A DNA stretch of 64,000 nucleotides from Firmicutes bacterium ZOR0006 (GCA_000798955.1 JTLC01000015.1:1-64000); one strand, 5' to 3'. Numbered from the stretch's first letter, positions 50,916-59,969 are shown. Program-made: numbers and translations. The notes: generated from the letters alone by a model not told the origin.

Positions 50916-52091
50916 TTATACTTCTCCTTCTTCTGATGGGACTAATGTGTGTGTGAATGGAATTGTTGCTGGCAAGTGCCAATTTTTTTGGAGATAGGCT
51001 TGAAACTGCTCAGCAAGAAACGGTGTTGCCAGTTGTGGTGTAGCTTGCACTGTTAGTAAAGCTTCAAAGGGATGCTGATCAGCTGTTAATGGCTGACGTT
51101 GTGTCCGCTTTTGAAAAGCCTGGAGTACTTGCGTTGTTGCGAGTAACGGTTGTAATACGGGACTCGTGGGAGCTTCGTCACCAAGTAATTGTTGAATGAG
51201 ACGATGAAAACGTAGATGAAAAGTTTGCCACATGTTGAGCTCTTGCTGGAGTTGTTTCAGTTGGCTTTGATGTTTCGCCATTCGGACAAGATTGCTACTC
51301 GCCAATGTCAGTTGGCGTTGTTCGTAGTTAATCAGTAATTCTAAGGCGTGCTGATAGCTTGAAAATTGGATCTCGAATGCGTGGTAAATATCCTGATGTG
51401 TTGGGACAAGTTCTAATTCAGCTAATTCAGTTACAAAATTAAGCGAACTGAGAATTATCACATTTGTTTGTGTAAATTCTTGCGTCAATTGCTGATTGTC
51501 AGCAACAATAAAATGATACTTATTGGGAAATTGCTGAATTTGTGCATAGCAACTTGCTTTATTCGTTTCATCAAGAAAGTAGAGAAAATAATCTGTTAGC
51601 ATAAATTGTTCTTGTTGAAATGGTAGTAAAAATACGAGTTGGCTCGTTTCAAGCTTTGGTGTTTGCACATAAAGATGCTGTAAAAGATGGGAGAAATCGG
51701 TGGGAAGTGTGCTGAGTTCTTCATAACTAAAAGTTTGTTGCATATGAAAAAGATTGAGTCCAAGTGCCATTTCTTCACCACTTTTGATGAATGTTGGTGT
51801 TTGGAGTTGATACCATGCTAAATCAAGCGAGGTCAAAAATTGGTGATAGTTACCGAACACCGTAACGGTTGCTGTTTGTTTTAAATTTGGATATAGCGTA
51901 TAAAACAGAAATTCTCGATAAAGTTTCTGTAATGTCTGAACTGCAATTTTTGCTTGTGGACGATATGCAAATTCAATAATTTCAGGTAGTTGTTGCCCGA
52001 AGAAACTATGAAGTTCACGAAAATTATGTTGATCAACCACTTGTTCATAGGGTTGGATTAATTTATAGAAAAGTTTGTGTAATTCGTTCAT
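50916..52091 (-). CDS. Unknown protein, possible degenerate dynamin/GTPase-like partner
   Basis: 391 residues, soluble, helix-rich. Residues 70-110 (TVTVFGNYHQFLTSLDLAW) sit where a dynamin-like GTPase would have its P-loop, but the GxxxxGKS residues are absent. Residues 260-310 (YEQRQLTLASSNLVRMAKHQ, then QLKQLQQELNMWQTFHLRF) form a long coiled-coil-like helix pair. No recognised family. It is translationally coupled to the following gene (1-bp gap) and starts after GAAAGGAAAAAATATAC. The GTPase idea is weak. Confidence 0.65.
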   Translation of the reverse strand: MNELHKLFYKLIQPYEQVVDQHNFRELHSFFGQQLPEIIEFAYRPQAKIAVQTLQKLYREFLFYTLYPNLKQTATVTVFGNYHQFLTSLDLAWYQLQTPTFIKSGEEMALGLNLFHMQQTFSYEELSTLPTDFSHLLQHLYVQTPKLETSQLVFLLPFQQEQFMLTDYFLYFLDETNKASCYAQIQQFPNKYHFIVADNQQLTQEFTQTNVIILSSLNFVTELAELELVPTHQDIYHAFEIQFSSYQHALELLINYEQRQLTLASSNLVRMAKHQSQLKQLQQELNMWQTFHLRFHRLIQQLLGDEAPTSPVLQPLLATTQVLQAFQKRTQRQPLTADQHPFEALLTVQATPQLATPFLAEQFQAYLQKNWHLPATIPFTHTLVPSEEGEV

Positions 52092-52308
52092 AAGTATATT
52101 TTTTCCTTTCGTTCTCTTTTTATTTTATCATTTTATTCCAATCAGAGATAGAAATATTCGTGAATATCATGAGAAAAAAGTGGATGATTTGTATTTTTGT
52201 TAACAAATACAAGGAAAAGAAATTTTTTTCTAGGTATTTGTTAACATTTTTGCTATAATAGATAAAAGTTTGTAATTCAAACAAAAAAAGAATACATGAG
52301 GTGAAAAG

Positions 52309-53633
52309 ATGAATCAATCTAAAAAAGTCGAATTCAAAAAATCAATAACGCTCTGGGGAGCGACAAGTCTCGTTATCGGAACAGTCATTGGAAGTGGTAT
52401 TTACTCAGTACCAGCTTCAGTTTTAGCTGGTACAGGGTCACCAATTAATGCCCTTTTAGCTTGGCTCGTCGGTGGAATTATCACCATTTTTAGTGCTTTA
52501 ACAGTTGCTGAAATTGCGGGAATCTTTCCTGAAGAAGGTGGAATTGTGACGTATATGCGTGAAGCCTACGGAAAAGTTGCTAGTGCATTAACAACGTGGG
52601 TATTTGCAATTATTTATTATCCAGCCGTGTTAGCAGTACTTTCAATTGTTGCGGGTGATTATACAAGAGCCCTCTTTTCTTGGCCAGAAACGGTCAATGG
52701 ATTTCCGGTTAATGTATTAATTGGCCTTGGAACTTTGGCGTTTATTTTAATTATCAATATTATCAGTACAAAACTAAGTAGTCGTTTCCAAATTTTCGCT
52801 TCTTTTGCAAAATTATTGCCAATTATTGTATTATCAATTGCCGGGATTCTCTTTGCTTTTCAAAATGATACGGCAGTTAACTTCTCACAAGTGGCATCGG
52901 GAGCAACACCGTTAACAATTGCCACTTTTGGAACGGCAGTTGCTGCAACTTTATTCGCCTATGAGGGATGGATTGGTGTCGGTGCTATTGCTGGTGAGAT
53001 GAAAAATCCCCAACGTGATTTAATGCGTTCAATTGTGATTGGTGTTGCCGTTGTTATTGTGGCGTATGTTCTGATGAATGTCACATACTTTTTCGTGATG
53101 TCACCTGATCAAATTTTAGGATCTGCAGCACTCGGAAGTGATGTCGCAACATTACTTTTAGGAGCAACAGGTTCACGTCTCGTTACATTAGCTATTGCCG
53201 TATCATTATTTGGGAGTGTGAATGCCTATTCAATGATTGCCAGCCGCTTCTTCTTCCAAGCAGCAAAAGACCGTGAAATTCCACTGAGTCGAGCTTTAGA
53301 TAAATTAAATCCGAAAACAGCAACTCCGGTCCGTGCATTAATTGCCGTTATGTTACTAGCTGGATTATTTATGCGGCAATCATTTTATCAGTATTCCGCT
53401 TACGTAAATCACACGCACACATTGAGCGTAAATTTAAAGTGCCATTCTATCCATACTTACCAGCATTGGCATTTATCGCCGCTGTCTACATTGTTGTCTC
53501 AAAACTCTTTGCATCAATTACAAGCTTAGGGACTGGAACACCAGATTTATCAGCCGTCTTTACCCTTATTATTTTTGCACTTGGATTTATTATTTATATT
53601 CCCGTCTCAAAATACTATCAAAATGAACAATAA
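52309..53633 (+). pseudogene. Amino-acid permease (APC family), broken by deletion and frameshift
   Basis: The first ~350 codons encode a normal APC transporter: GATSLVIGTVIGSGIY, EIAGIFPEEGGIVTYMREAYGK, FAYEGWIGVGAIAGEMKNPQRD and SRFFFQAAKDREIP are typical of the serine/threonine exchanger-like group. After AGLFM (about 53372) the frame runs into unrelated residues and stops at 53529. A second frame continues with ILSVFRLRKSHAHIERKFKVP and the final membrane segments to TAA 53631. Compared with the family, about 20-25 residues are missing at the joint, so a deletion of roughly 60-75 bp with a frame change is likely. An assembly or read error remains possible. A promoter-like region and AGGTG ribosome-binding site precede ATG 52309. 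Confidence 0.87.
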
Positions 53634-53635
53634 AA

Positions 53636-53698
53636 AAGCCAGCTCAAATTAGAGCTGGCATGCAGGCGTTTCTCACGAAGAGGACACCTGCTTTTTTT
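53636..53698. terminator. Double-hairpin terminator between convergent genes
   Basis: GCCAGCTC/GAGCTGGC (53638-53659) is followed by GCAGG(C)GT/AC(A)CCTGC (53662-53690) and a seven-T run. The second hairpin also lies next to the stop of the minus-strand gene. Confidence 0.85.
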
Positions 53699-55031
53699 AT
53701 TGTTGTACTGGCGTTGTTTCCGCAAGTGTGACTTGTGAATAAATTTGTCGAGCAATAAATTCAGTCTCTTCCGTTGAATTTATTTCACTTTCCAAAAATT
53801 CTAAGTAATCACCAGGAGAAAGCACACCACTAATGTGGGGATCACGAATCCCTAATCGATTCAAGAATTGCTCAGTCATCCGCACGCAATTACTATTTAA
53901 TGCAAAATAGTATTTATAGCGCCGATCTTTAAATTTGTAAAATGTCGCTCCTGTTAAACGATAGAGCTGTGAAGCCGCATCATTTGCCTCAGGATCAGTA
54001 GTAGCGGGTGGATACCAGTCAAATGTATTCGCAAAGAGTTCTTGAAGTGCTGGTTCAATTTGGGCGATTTGCTCTGCTGTTAAGTTGATTGTATAACCCA
54101 TAAGCACTTTTTTCTCTTGTTCAACAGCGTATTTCAAATACTTTTGCTTAGTAGTTACTGCCAAAACGCCCTCACTTATTAATCCCCCGAATTTAATACT
54201 TGCCCCATCATATGTTCCGTATGAAAGCACCATATCACCAATAGCAAAATCAGTATGTCCCATCATGAAGGGATCATTCTCCCAACTATGGATAAATACT
54301 TCGATTTGTACGGGTGATTTTTCAGTGGTTTTGACTAAATTTTGTTTATCCAAATACTTTCGGAAGTTTTCATCTTCTTTTTCCCGACTCCGATAAGTAT
54401 TCATTAACTTACGTGGAAAGAGAGCTGCTTTGAGTGTCTCAGCACGAAGAAAGAAATAGCCACCTTTAACCCGGTGCTTCGTTTCAGAAAGCGACTGTCC
54501 TTTAAAAATGTTATCTAAAATCACGCTCAATCCTTGAAAAATCAGTCCAACACCAATAGTTGCCAAGAATAATCCTGTGCTAAAACGCGTCGAAAAGATG
54601 AATAATACGACAAAGAGAAAAGATGTTAATGATGATAAAAGCATTGCCCACCAATTTGTTTCTTGTGATTGTCGATATTGATTAGCAATAATCAGTTTGA
54701 TAAATCCATCAATGAAAAACCAAAAACCAAGTAAAAGTGCGAGTAGAAATGTACTGAATTGTGGATATGCAATAATTAAACCACTCATCCCGAGATAAGC
54801 AAAGCCCCCAAGCACGATAATCAAGCGATGTTCAATCGGATAGAAAATCCCCTTAATGAGTAAAGTAATCCCGTTAATCACGGCAGCGATGAGTAGGGTG
54901 AAAATTAAAAAACTCAGGCTAAAACTTGGTGCAAAGATGATGACGAAACCAATGACAATTAAGCACAGATTCGTAAAAAACGAGAAAATATCAGTTCCAA
55001 TTTCGCGTTTTTTAAATTGATAATCACTCAT
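53697..55031 (-). CDS. HdeD-like membrane protein fused to a papain-like (NlpC/P60-superfamily-like) domain
   Basis: 444 residues. Residues 15-185 contain six membrane segments in the pairwise pattern of HdeD/DUF308 acid-resistance proteins. Residues 190-440 are soluble. They contain HTDFAIGDMVLSYG near 257-270 and a cysteine in FALNSNCVRMTEQFLNRLG near 378-396. The His...Cys order and the surrounding pattern resemble permuted papain-like domains (DUF4105/YiiX type). If that is right, this is a membrane-tethered thiol hydrolase. The function is unknown. The gene is monocistronic. Confidence 0.75.
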   Translation of the reverse strand: MSDYQFKKREIGTDIFSFFTNLCLIVIGFVIIFAPSFSLSFLIFTLLIAAVINGITLLIKGIFYPIEHRLIIVLGGFAYLGMSGLIIAYPQFSTFLLALLLGFWFFIDGFIKLIIANQYRQSQETNWWAMLLSSLTSFLFVVLFIFSTRFSTGLFLATIGVGLIFQGLSVILDNIFKGQSLSETKHRVKGGYFFLRAETLKAALFPRKLMNTYRSREKEDENFRKYLDKQNLVKTTEKSPVQIEVFIHSWENDPFMMGHTDFAIGDMVLSYGTYDGASIKFGGLISEGVLAVTTKQKYLKYAVEQEKKVLMGYTINLTAEQIAQIEPALQELFANTFDWYPPATTDPEANDAASQLYRLTGATFYKFKDRRYKYYFALNSNCVRMTEQFLNRLGIRDPHISGVLSPGDYLEFLESEINSTEETEFIARQIYSQVTLAETTPVQQ

Positions 55032-55170
55032 AAAAAAACCCCCTTTTTTGCTTATTCTAGCATAAAAAGAAGGTAATAAAACGCATTTGATTGATAATTA
55101 CAATAATTTTAAGGCGCTATGCATCATTCAATCATGTTGACACTTGATACAATGAAAGATACCAAAAGAT

Positions 55171-56736
55171 TTAAATACATGATTCAAGAAAACGTGCGTG
55201 GTATTTTGCTAAAAGTTCACTGATTTTTTGACCAATATAACAGTAATCCGTATCGGGTAAATTAGCGAGCGAAATGCGAATTGTACCAACAGGAGCATCA
55301 AATCCTGGACCATTCATCACGACGACATCTTCTTCTTTAGCTAAATTAAATTCAAACTGAATGGTATCCGTAGTCTGCCGAAGATAGTCAGCAAAATCAC
55401 AGGTATATTTTTGTTCAGCTAATTGGTAAATATCGACGAGTGTATAGTAAAAAGTTTGATCGGAAATCGGTGGCATCGCCACACCTAGTGCCTCATAAAA
55501 AAGTTGATAACGATGATGAATGAGCGTACGGGCGTTCTGAACATATGTCTGTGTTGTATCAGTGAGTGTTCCAAGAGCAAAGAGTGCCATTTGAATTTGC
55601 TGTGGTGTTGAAAGTCCGGCAGTATGATGCATAGCGACAAAACGACTATCCGCCACAATACGATCAATAAAAGGGAATTTTTCAGGTTCAATAGCAATCA
55701 AGCCATATCGCTCAGCGAGGCGTGTTCGTTGTTCTTGTGGTAACTCATGAATTAAACGATCAAAAACATTTGCTTTTGCAGTGGCAATTAAGCCGAGTCG
55801 CCAACCTGTAGCCCCATATAATTTTGAAAAAGAATAGACAAATAATGTGTTTTGTGGTGCAACTTGGAGCACACTCTGATAACTCTCGCTAAAGGCGGCA
55901 TAGACATCATCAGTAATGAGAATTAAATCCGGTCGCTGAGCAACAACCGTAGCGAGTGCTTGGAGCACTGCTGCACTCAGTGGGCGACAGCCAGGGTTGG
56001 AAGGATTTATTAAAAAGAAGGCTTTAATCTCCGGATTACATAATTGTTTTATTTGCTCCAATGTCACTTCGTATTCAGTAGTTTCACTTGCCTGCAAATT
56101 CAGCTCAATAAATTCAAAATCATTTAGTTCGGGAATCTCGAGATAAGGCGTGAAAATTGGCGTGCTGAGTGCAATTTTATCACCACTTTTGAGTAAAAAA
56201 TTCTCTTTGAGTGCTTGGAACAGATAGCCAATTGCCGCACTTCCACCTTCAGTTGGAAAGATGGTTAAGTCCGGGAGTTCCGTCGCACGACTAATTTTCG
56301 TAATATAGGCTGCAAGAATTGACTCGACACTTTCTAGACAGCGATTCGGTTCCGGATAAAAATCGCCAAGAATGCCATTGACAAAATCGAGCAAAACATT
56401 TGAGCGTGATAAACCTAACGTTGTTTCACAATACTGGAAGCAGGCTGCTAAAAATTGATCGGTAGCTGCTACTGTTTGAAAGTTTTGCCACTGAACAGTG
56501 AGATCGCCTGCTACTACCATGCCAAAATCTCCCTGCGCTTGAGCAACGTCTAATGCAAAAGTTAATAGCCGAGCAAAAGCCGCGCGAGTAGAAATTTGGA
56601 GCCAATTCGGATTACCTCTTCCGGCATTGACAACAGCTTGCGTATGATGGTTAATTTTTGCTACTTCAATCAGTAACTGACTCGTATCAAACGGACTTAA
56701 TGTTTCTAATTGCTCAGGATTAATCATTTCACCCAA
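55171..56736 (-). CDS. aspD: Bifunctional aspartate aminotransferase/aspartate 4-decarboxylase
   Basis: 521 residues, close to the usual ~530. The N-terminus (LSPFDTSQLLIEVAK, then VVNAGRGNPNWL) is specific to AspD rather than ordinary aminotransferases. The PLP lysine is in YSFSKLYGATGWRLG, and INPSNPGCRPL and ITDDVYAAF give the remaining cofactor contacts. It converts L-aspartate to L-alanine plus CO2, consuming a proton. With an aspartate:alanine antiporter (AspT) it makes proton-motive force, but no aspT gene is in the window. AGGAGG precedes ATG 56736. Confidence 0.93.
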   Translation of the reverse strand: MGEMINPEQLETLSPFDTSQLLIEVAKINHHTQAVVNAGRGNPNWLQISTRAAFARLLTFALDVAQAQGDFGMVVAGDLTVQWQNFQTVAATDQFLAACFQYCETTLGLSRSNVLLDFVNGILGDFYPEPNRCLESVESILAAYITKISRATELPDLTIFPTEGGSAAIGYLFQALKENFLLKSGDKIALSTPIFTPYLEIPELNDFEFIELNLQASETTEYEVTLEQIKQLCNPEIKAFFLINPSNPGCRPLSAAVLQALATVVAQRPDLILITDDVYAAFSESYQSVLQVAPQNTLFVYSFSKLYGATGWRLGLIATAKANVFDRLIHELPQEQRTRLAERYGLIAIEPEKFPFIDRIVADSRFVAMHHTAGLSTPQQIQMALFALGTLTDTTQTYVQNARTLIHHRYQLFYEALGVAMPPISDQTFYYTLVDIYQLAEQKYTCDFADYLRQTTDTIQFEFNLAKEEDVVVMNGPGFDAPVGTIRISLANLPDTDYCYIGQKISELLAKYHARFLESCI

Positions 56737-56749
56737 CCTCCTTTAAAAA

Positions 56750-56814
56750 TAAAACAACGACAAGAATCATATATTGCAGATACATGCAAAGCTGATAAAC
56801 TCGTCGTTGTTTAA
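56750..56814 (-). terminator. Hairpin with long loop between isochorismatase and aspD genes
   Basis: AAACAACGAC (56752-56761) pairs perfectly with GTCGTTGTTT (56803-56812) across 41 nt. Read on the minus strand it is followed by TTATTTTTA. It may end the upstream transcript or act as a leader structure of aspD. Confidence 0.65.
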
Positions 56815-56824
56815 AGAGAAAAAA

Positions 56825-57385
56825 TTACAGGATCTCAACTCCAGTATTTTTCATTATATTTAATGCCATTTGTTGATATGTTTTTGCATCATGATCAGGT
56901 GCATCATATGTTGCTACTGCTTCATGGATGACTTTGACTGCAATTTTTGCCCCTTTATCGTGAAGGTACGTTTGTAGATTTAACACAAACTGTAACACAC
57001 AGATATCAGTGCAACAACCAACAACATGAATTTCTTGAATCTCATCTTCAATCATCTGATCGACAACAAGGCGTGTGTAAATTTCATGCCAAGCATTCGT
57101 CGTTGATTTATAGATGACATTCGCTTTATGCAAAAGTGGTAAAATTTCAGGAATCACTTCTGACTCATGTGATCCAGCTAAACAATGTTCTGGATAAACA
57201 GCAAACTCTAAACTATCAGGTTTGTGTGCATCCGCAAATGCATAAACTGGGTATTTACGTTTGCGAAATTGCTTAGTTAACTCCACAACATACGGAACAA
57301 TTGCTGCAACATTTGGACTACTCATCGGTCCATCATAAACAAATCCATTCACCATATCAACAATAAATAATGCTTTCTTTTCCAT
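56825..57385 (-). CDS. Isochorismatase-family cysteine hydrolase (nicotinamidase-like)
   Basis: 186 residues from ATG 57385, which follows TTAGGGGGTTTTCCT. An earlier in-frame ATG at 57421 lacks a ribosome-binding site. The catalytic triad is recognisable: Asp in LFIVDMVNGF near 6-15, Lys in VIYKSTTNAWHE, and Cys in VVGCCTDICVLQF near 127-139. The protein closely resembles PncA-like amidohydrolases that make nicotinate from nicotinamide, but family members also hydrolyse other amides. Confidence 0.9.
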   Translation of the reverse strand: MEKKALFIVDMVNGFVYDGPMSSPNVAAIVPYVVELTKQFRKRKYPVYAFADAHKPDSLEFAVYPEHCLAGSHESEVIPEILPLLHKANVIYKSTTNAWHEIYTRLVVDQMIEDEIQEIHVVGCCTDICVLQFVLNLQTYLHDKGAKIAVKVIHEAVATYDAPDHDAKTYQQMALNIMKNTGVEIL

Positions 57386-57564
57386 AGGAAAACCCCCTAA
57401 ATTACTTGTGCTTATCATCATTATACTCGATAGTTTGCTAAAAAACTATATAATGATTTGAAATTTCATATTTTTATCGGCAGTTTCAGATTTGAGATTG
57501 GGTGTGAATTCAAAAAAATCCGTGTTGTTAGCGGATAGTACAACTGCTTGGCAATTTGGCACGC

Positions 57565-57792
57565 TTACTTTTGTAAAACAAAGAGATCTTCGAGTTTCGC
57601 TTGTAAATAGGCATACGATTCTTCAATTGCGAGATTATAAATTTCAGGGCCGATTGTTTTTAAAATAAAGTCAAGTAAGAGATAGGCTTGCAATTGGGTA
57701 ATGGGTTCAAGGTTATCGCTAAAATACGTTTGTAACGCCTCGACAATCTCGGTTTCTTGGTGCTTACTAAATTTTAAGGCTTGATGAGTCAT
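57565..57792 (-). CDS. DUF2164 family protein
   Basis: 75 residues. The motif LLLDFILKTIGPEIYNLAIE (44-63) and the preceding EIVEALQTYFSDNLE are characteristic of DUF2164, a family of small soluble helical proteins without a known role. GGAAGG precedes ATG 57792. The gene stands alone. Confidence 0.85.
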   Translation of the reverse strand: MTHQALKFSKHQETEIVEALQTYFSDNLEPITQLQAYLLLDFILKTIGPEIYNLAIEESYAYLQAKLEDLFVLQK

Positions 57793-57872
57793 AAAAAATT
57801 CCTTCCTTTATGGATTTTGGATAATATGTTAGTGGTAAATTAGTCCTATTTCTCAAAATATTATTTGGGGTT

Positions 57873-57912
57873 TGTACACAAGGCTACTGATGGATATGCG
57901 TGTAGGTGTACA
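57873..57912. other. Small inverted repeat in the DUF2164-nuclease gap
   Basis: TGTACAC (57873-57879) and GTGTACA (57906-57912) are perfectly complementary, and CTAC/GTAG extends the pairing inside with a bulge. It lies upstream of the minus-strand DUF2164 gene and could be an operator or a transcript hairpin. Confidence 0.4.
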
Positions 57913-57966
57913 TTTGGGATCACAGCAATTGCTCATCGAATAAACCTGTGTATCAAAGCGCTAGAG

Positions 57967-58001
57967 AAAAAGCCAGACGAGATGATCGAATGGCTTTTTG
58001 T
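57967..58001 (-). terminator. Intrinsic terminator of the nuclease gene
   Basis: AAAAAGCCA (57967-57975) pairs with TGGCTTTTT (57991-57999). On the minus strand the T-run lies on the 3' side. It ends 3 bp from the nuclease stop. Confidence 0.9.
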
Positions 58002-58002
58002 A

Positions 58003-58617
58003 TTATTCTGTGACATTAAAAAAATCAAAAGTAATCGGTTCCCCATCGAGCATGAGTCCGATTGCATAACTTTCGGGAATTTGTGTAGCTGTATCAGCAT
58101 ATTCGATGACAGCTACAAAGTCCGTAACAGTTCCGCCATTTTTTAAAGTGTCGCGCATCATTCGTTCCATTTCGGCTTGTTCACCGTAGCGATTGAGTTG
58201 TGACTCTTGTGGTGTGATATTATAGGCATTTCCGACCCCACCAAGACTATCAGCAATCACATGACCTTCATCTAAGTTTTTGGCTTCAGTTCCGGGAACT
58301 TTAGCTTCATCATTACAGTAGCGTTTTTTCCCCGCTACGAGTTCATCATCAGTTTGTAGGGTAATTTCATTGGCCTGAACATAGGCAAGCTGCCCATATT
58401 CATTTGTGTACGCATAGTATTCACGGTCACCATAGCCAATATCAACTTTAACATTCGCTTTTCGTTCGCCACTTAAATTGCAACTTTCTACTTCAATTGT
58501 TTTATTGTTGCTGTATTCACTTGGAACAATAAGATTTCCACTTGTGGTTGGTGTGCTTTGGAGCCCACATCCCGCAAGGGTGAACGTTAAAAGTAACCCA
58601 AGTATCATTTTCTTCAT
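58003..58617 (-). CDS. Secreted lipoprotein DNA/RNA non-specific endonuclease
   Basis: 204 residues from ATG 58617, which has GGTAAAGG at a better distance than ATG 58626. A lipoprotein signal ends in the lipobox LAGC, so the protein is anchored on the outer face of the membrane. The catalytic motif of the beta-beta-alpha-metal nuclease family (usually DRGH) appears as DEGHVIADSLGG near 125-136, and the metal-binding Asn is in NRYGEQAEMERM. The Arg-to-Glu change in the motif might alter activity. Similar membrane nucleases (EndA/NucA) nick DNA during transformation; comEA/comEC 20 kb away make that plausible but unproven. Confidence 0.85.
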   Translation of the reverse strand: MKKMILGLLLTFTLAGCGLQSTPTTSGNLIVPSEYSNNKTIEVESCNLSGERKANVKVDIGYGDREYYAYTNEYGQLAYVQANEITLQTDDELVAGKKRYCNDEAKVPGTEAKNLDEGHVIADSLGGVGNAYNITPQESQLNRYGEQAEMERMMRDTLKNGGTVTDFVAVIEYADTATQIPESYAIGLMLDGEPITFDFFNVTE

Positions 58618-58714
58618 TGTTGTCATACCTTTACCGCTCTTTCTCTTTATCTTTCCTCATTATTATATACTTTAAATGTCATTTTGACAATTTAAAATTC
58701 CACTGCTCACGATC

Positions 58715-59428
58715 TTAGTCGTAATTCATCACTTTACTCATACCGCCATCAATCACTAAATTGTGTCCATTGATAAAGTCATTTTCGCTCGCACACAGAA
58801 ATAATGCTGCATTGACAATGTCTTGTGGCCTACCAACACGCCCAGATGGATGTTGTGTATGATCAGAAGGCATCAAGTCTTGTTCATCTCCAATATGAAT
58901 CCAGCCAGGGCTAATTGCATTGACAGTAACTGGGCGATTAGCAAGAGAAACAGCAAGGCTAGTTGTAAAGCTAATAAGCCCACCTTTTGTCGCACCATAT
59001 AATTCCCAGTTTGGTTGATTTTGCTGTGCACGCGTTGAGGCAATATTGATAATCCGCCCAAACGAAGCACCAACATTCAATTCCAAAAATTGTTGGCTAC
59101 ATAAAATTGCCGAGGTTAAGTTCACCATCATCACTTTATTAATCTCTGTTGTTGTGACAAATCCGAGTGGCTCATCAAAGTAAGCAATTGCAGCATTATT
59201 AATCAAGACATGTACAACCGGATGTGCTTGTGTAATTTTGGCAAAAGTTTCCAGTGTTTCTTTTTGACTCCGTAAATTAACTTGGTAATAGTCCATTGTG
59301 GCTGTTAAGTGGGTTGGTCGTGAAACTTGGTCAATACCAATCACGTGGTAACCAGCATGTTCGAATCCGACCATCAGTGCAGAACCAATGCCACCAGCAG
59401 CGCCAGTAATAATACAAGTAGGTATCAT
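58715..59428 (-). CDS. SDR-family oxidoreductase
   Basis: 237 residues from ATG 59428, giving MIPTCIITGAAGGIGSALM, and preceded by AGAAGGAAAAAGC. The longer frame from 59584 would overlap the acetyltransferase gene and has no ribosome-binding site. The cofactor motif TGxxxGIG, NNAA, the catalytic Ser in INIAST, YGATKGG with the catalytic Tyr and Lys, and SPGWIH are all seen. A classical SDR dehydrogenase/reductase of unknown substrate. It lies 16 bp downstream of the GNAT gene, in one operon. Confidence 0.9.
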   Translation of the reverse strand: MIPTCIITGAAGGIGSALMVGFEHAGYHVIGIDQVSRPTHLTATMDYYQVNLRSQKETLETFAKITQAHPVVHVLINNAAIAYFDEPLGFVTTTEINKVMMVNLTSAILCSQQFLELNVGASFGRIINIASTRAQQNQPNWELYGATKGGLISFTTSLAVSLANRPVTVNAISPGWIHIGDEQDLMPSDHTQHPSGRVGRPQDIVNAALFLCASENDFINGHNLVIDGGMSKVMNYD

Positions 59429-59444
59429 AGCTTTTTCCTTCTTT

Positions 59445-59969
59445 CTATCTGGTAAGTTGTTTATAAAAACGCAAATCAGCATGCCGCCTTCCTTGGTACC
59501 AAACAAATTCTGGCACTTCGGCAAATTGTTGATAGCCACACCGACGATATAGAGCTTGGGCAGGGAGATTATAGGCAAAAACACCTAGCTCAATGGAACG
59601 AAACCCTTGCATAACTGCTTCGGATTCAATAAAATCTAGTGCGATTTTACCAATTCCTTTTCCTCGAGCAGCAATTTCACCAATACAGATACTAATCCAA
59701 GCGGCTTGTGGGTGCGATAATAACATGAAGAAATCGGCTTCGATACTCACATAGCCAATTGGACAACCATTTTCTTTAATCAAATACAACTTTTTTTTAT
59801 CTTGGCTTTTTTCTGCTTGTTGTTGCAATGTGTGAACAGTGACTTTTGGCAGTGGCTCATCCGTAAAATTAGGACGACTCAAAGCTGAGGTATTTGGATC
59901 ATTATCCCAACGTGCAATCCAAGTGAATGCTTCAGCATCGTCAGAGAAAATTTTTTGGAAAGTAATCAT
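59445..59969 (-). CDS. GNAT-family N-acetyltransferase
   Basis: 174 residues. The acetyl-CoA-binding signature is AARGKGIGKIALDF near 112-125, followed by GFRSIELGVFAYNLPAQALYRRCGYQQF, the typical last strand-helix (about 136-163). Similar enzymes acetylate amino groups of small molecules or ribosomal protein N-termini. The acceptor is unknown. AAGGAGC precedes ATG 59969. It is the first gene of a two-gene unit with the SDR. Confidence 0.9.
   Translation of the reverse strand: MITFQKIFSDDAEAFTWIARWDNDPNTSALSRPNFTDEPLPKVTVHTLQQQAEKSQDKKKLYLIKENGCPIGYVSIEADFFMLLSHPQAAWISICIGEIAARGKGIGKIALDFIESEAVMQGFRSIELGVFAYNLPAQALYRRCGYQQFAEVPEFVWYQGRRHADLRFYKQLTR

Noticed and set aside
53439-53633. Separate 64-codon gene
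   Set aside because: Its product continues the amino-acid permease family sequence, so it is the second fragment of the broken gene.
57865-58146. Plus-strand frame of 93 codons
   Set aside because: Runs through a terminator stem and the nuclease gene on the opposite strand; no ribosome-binding site.
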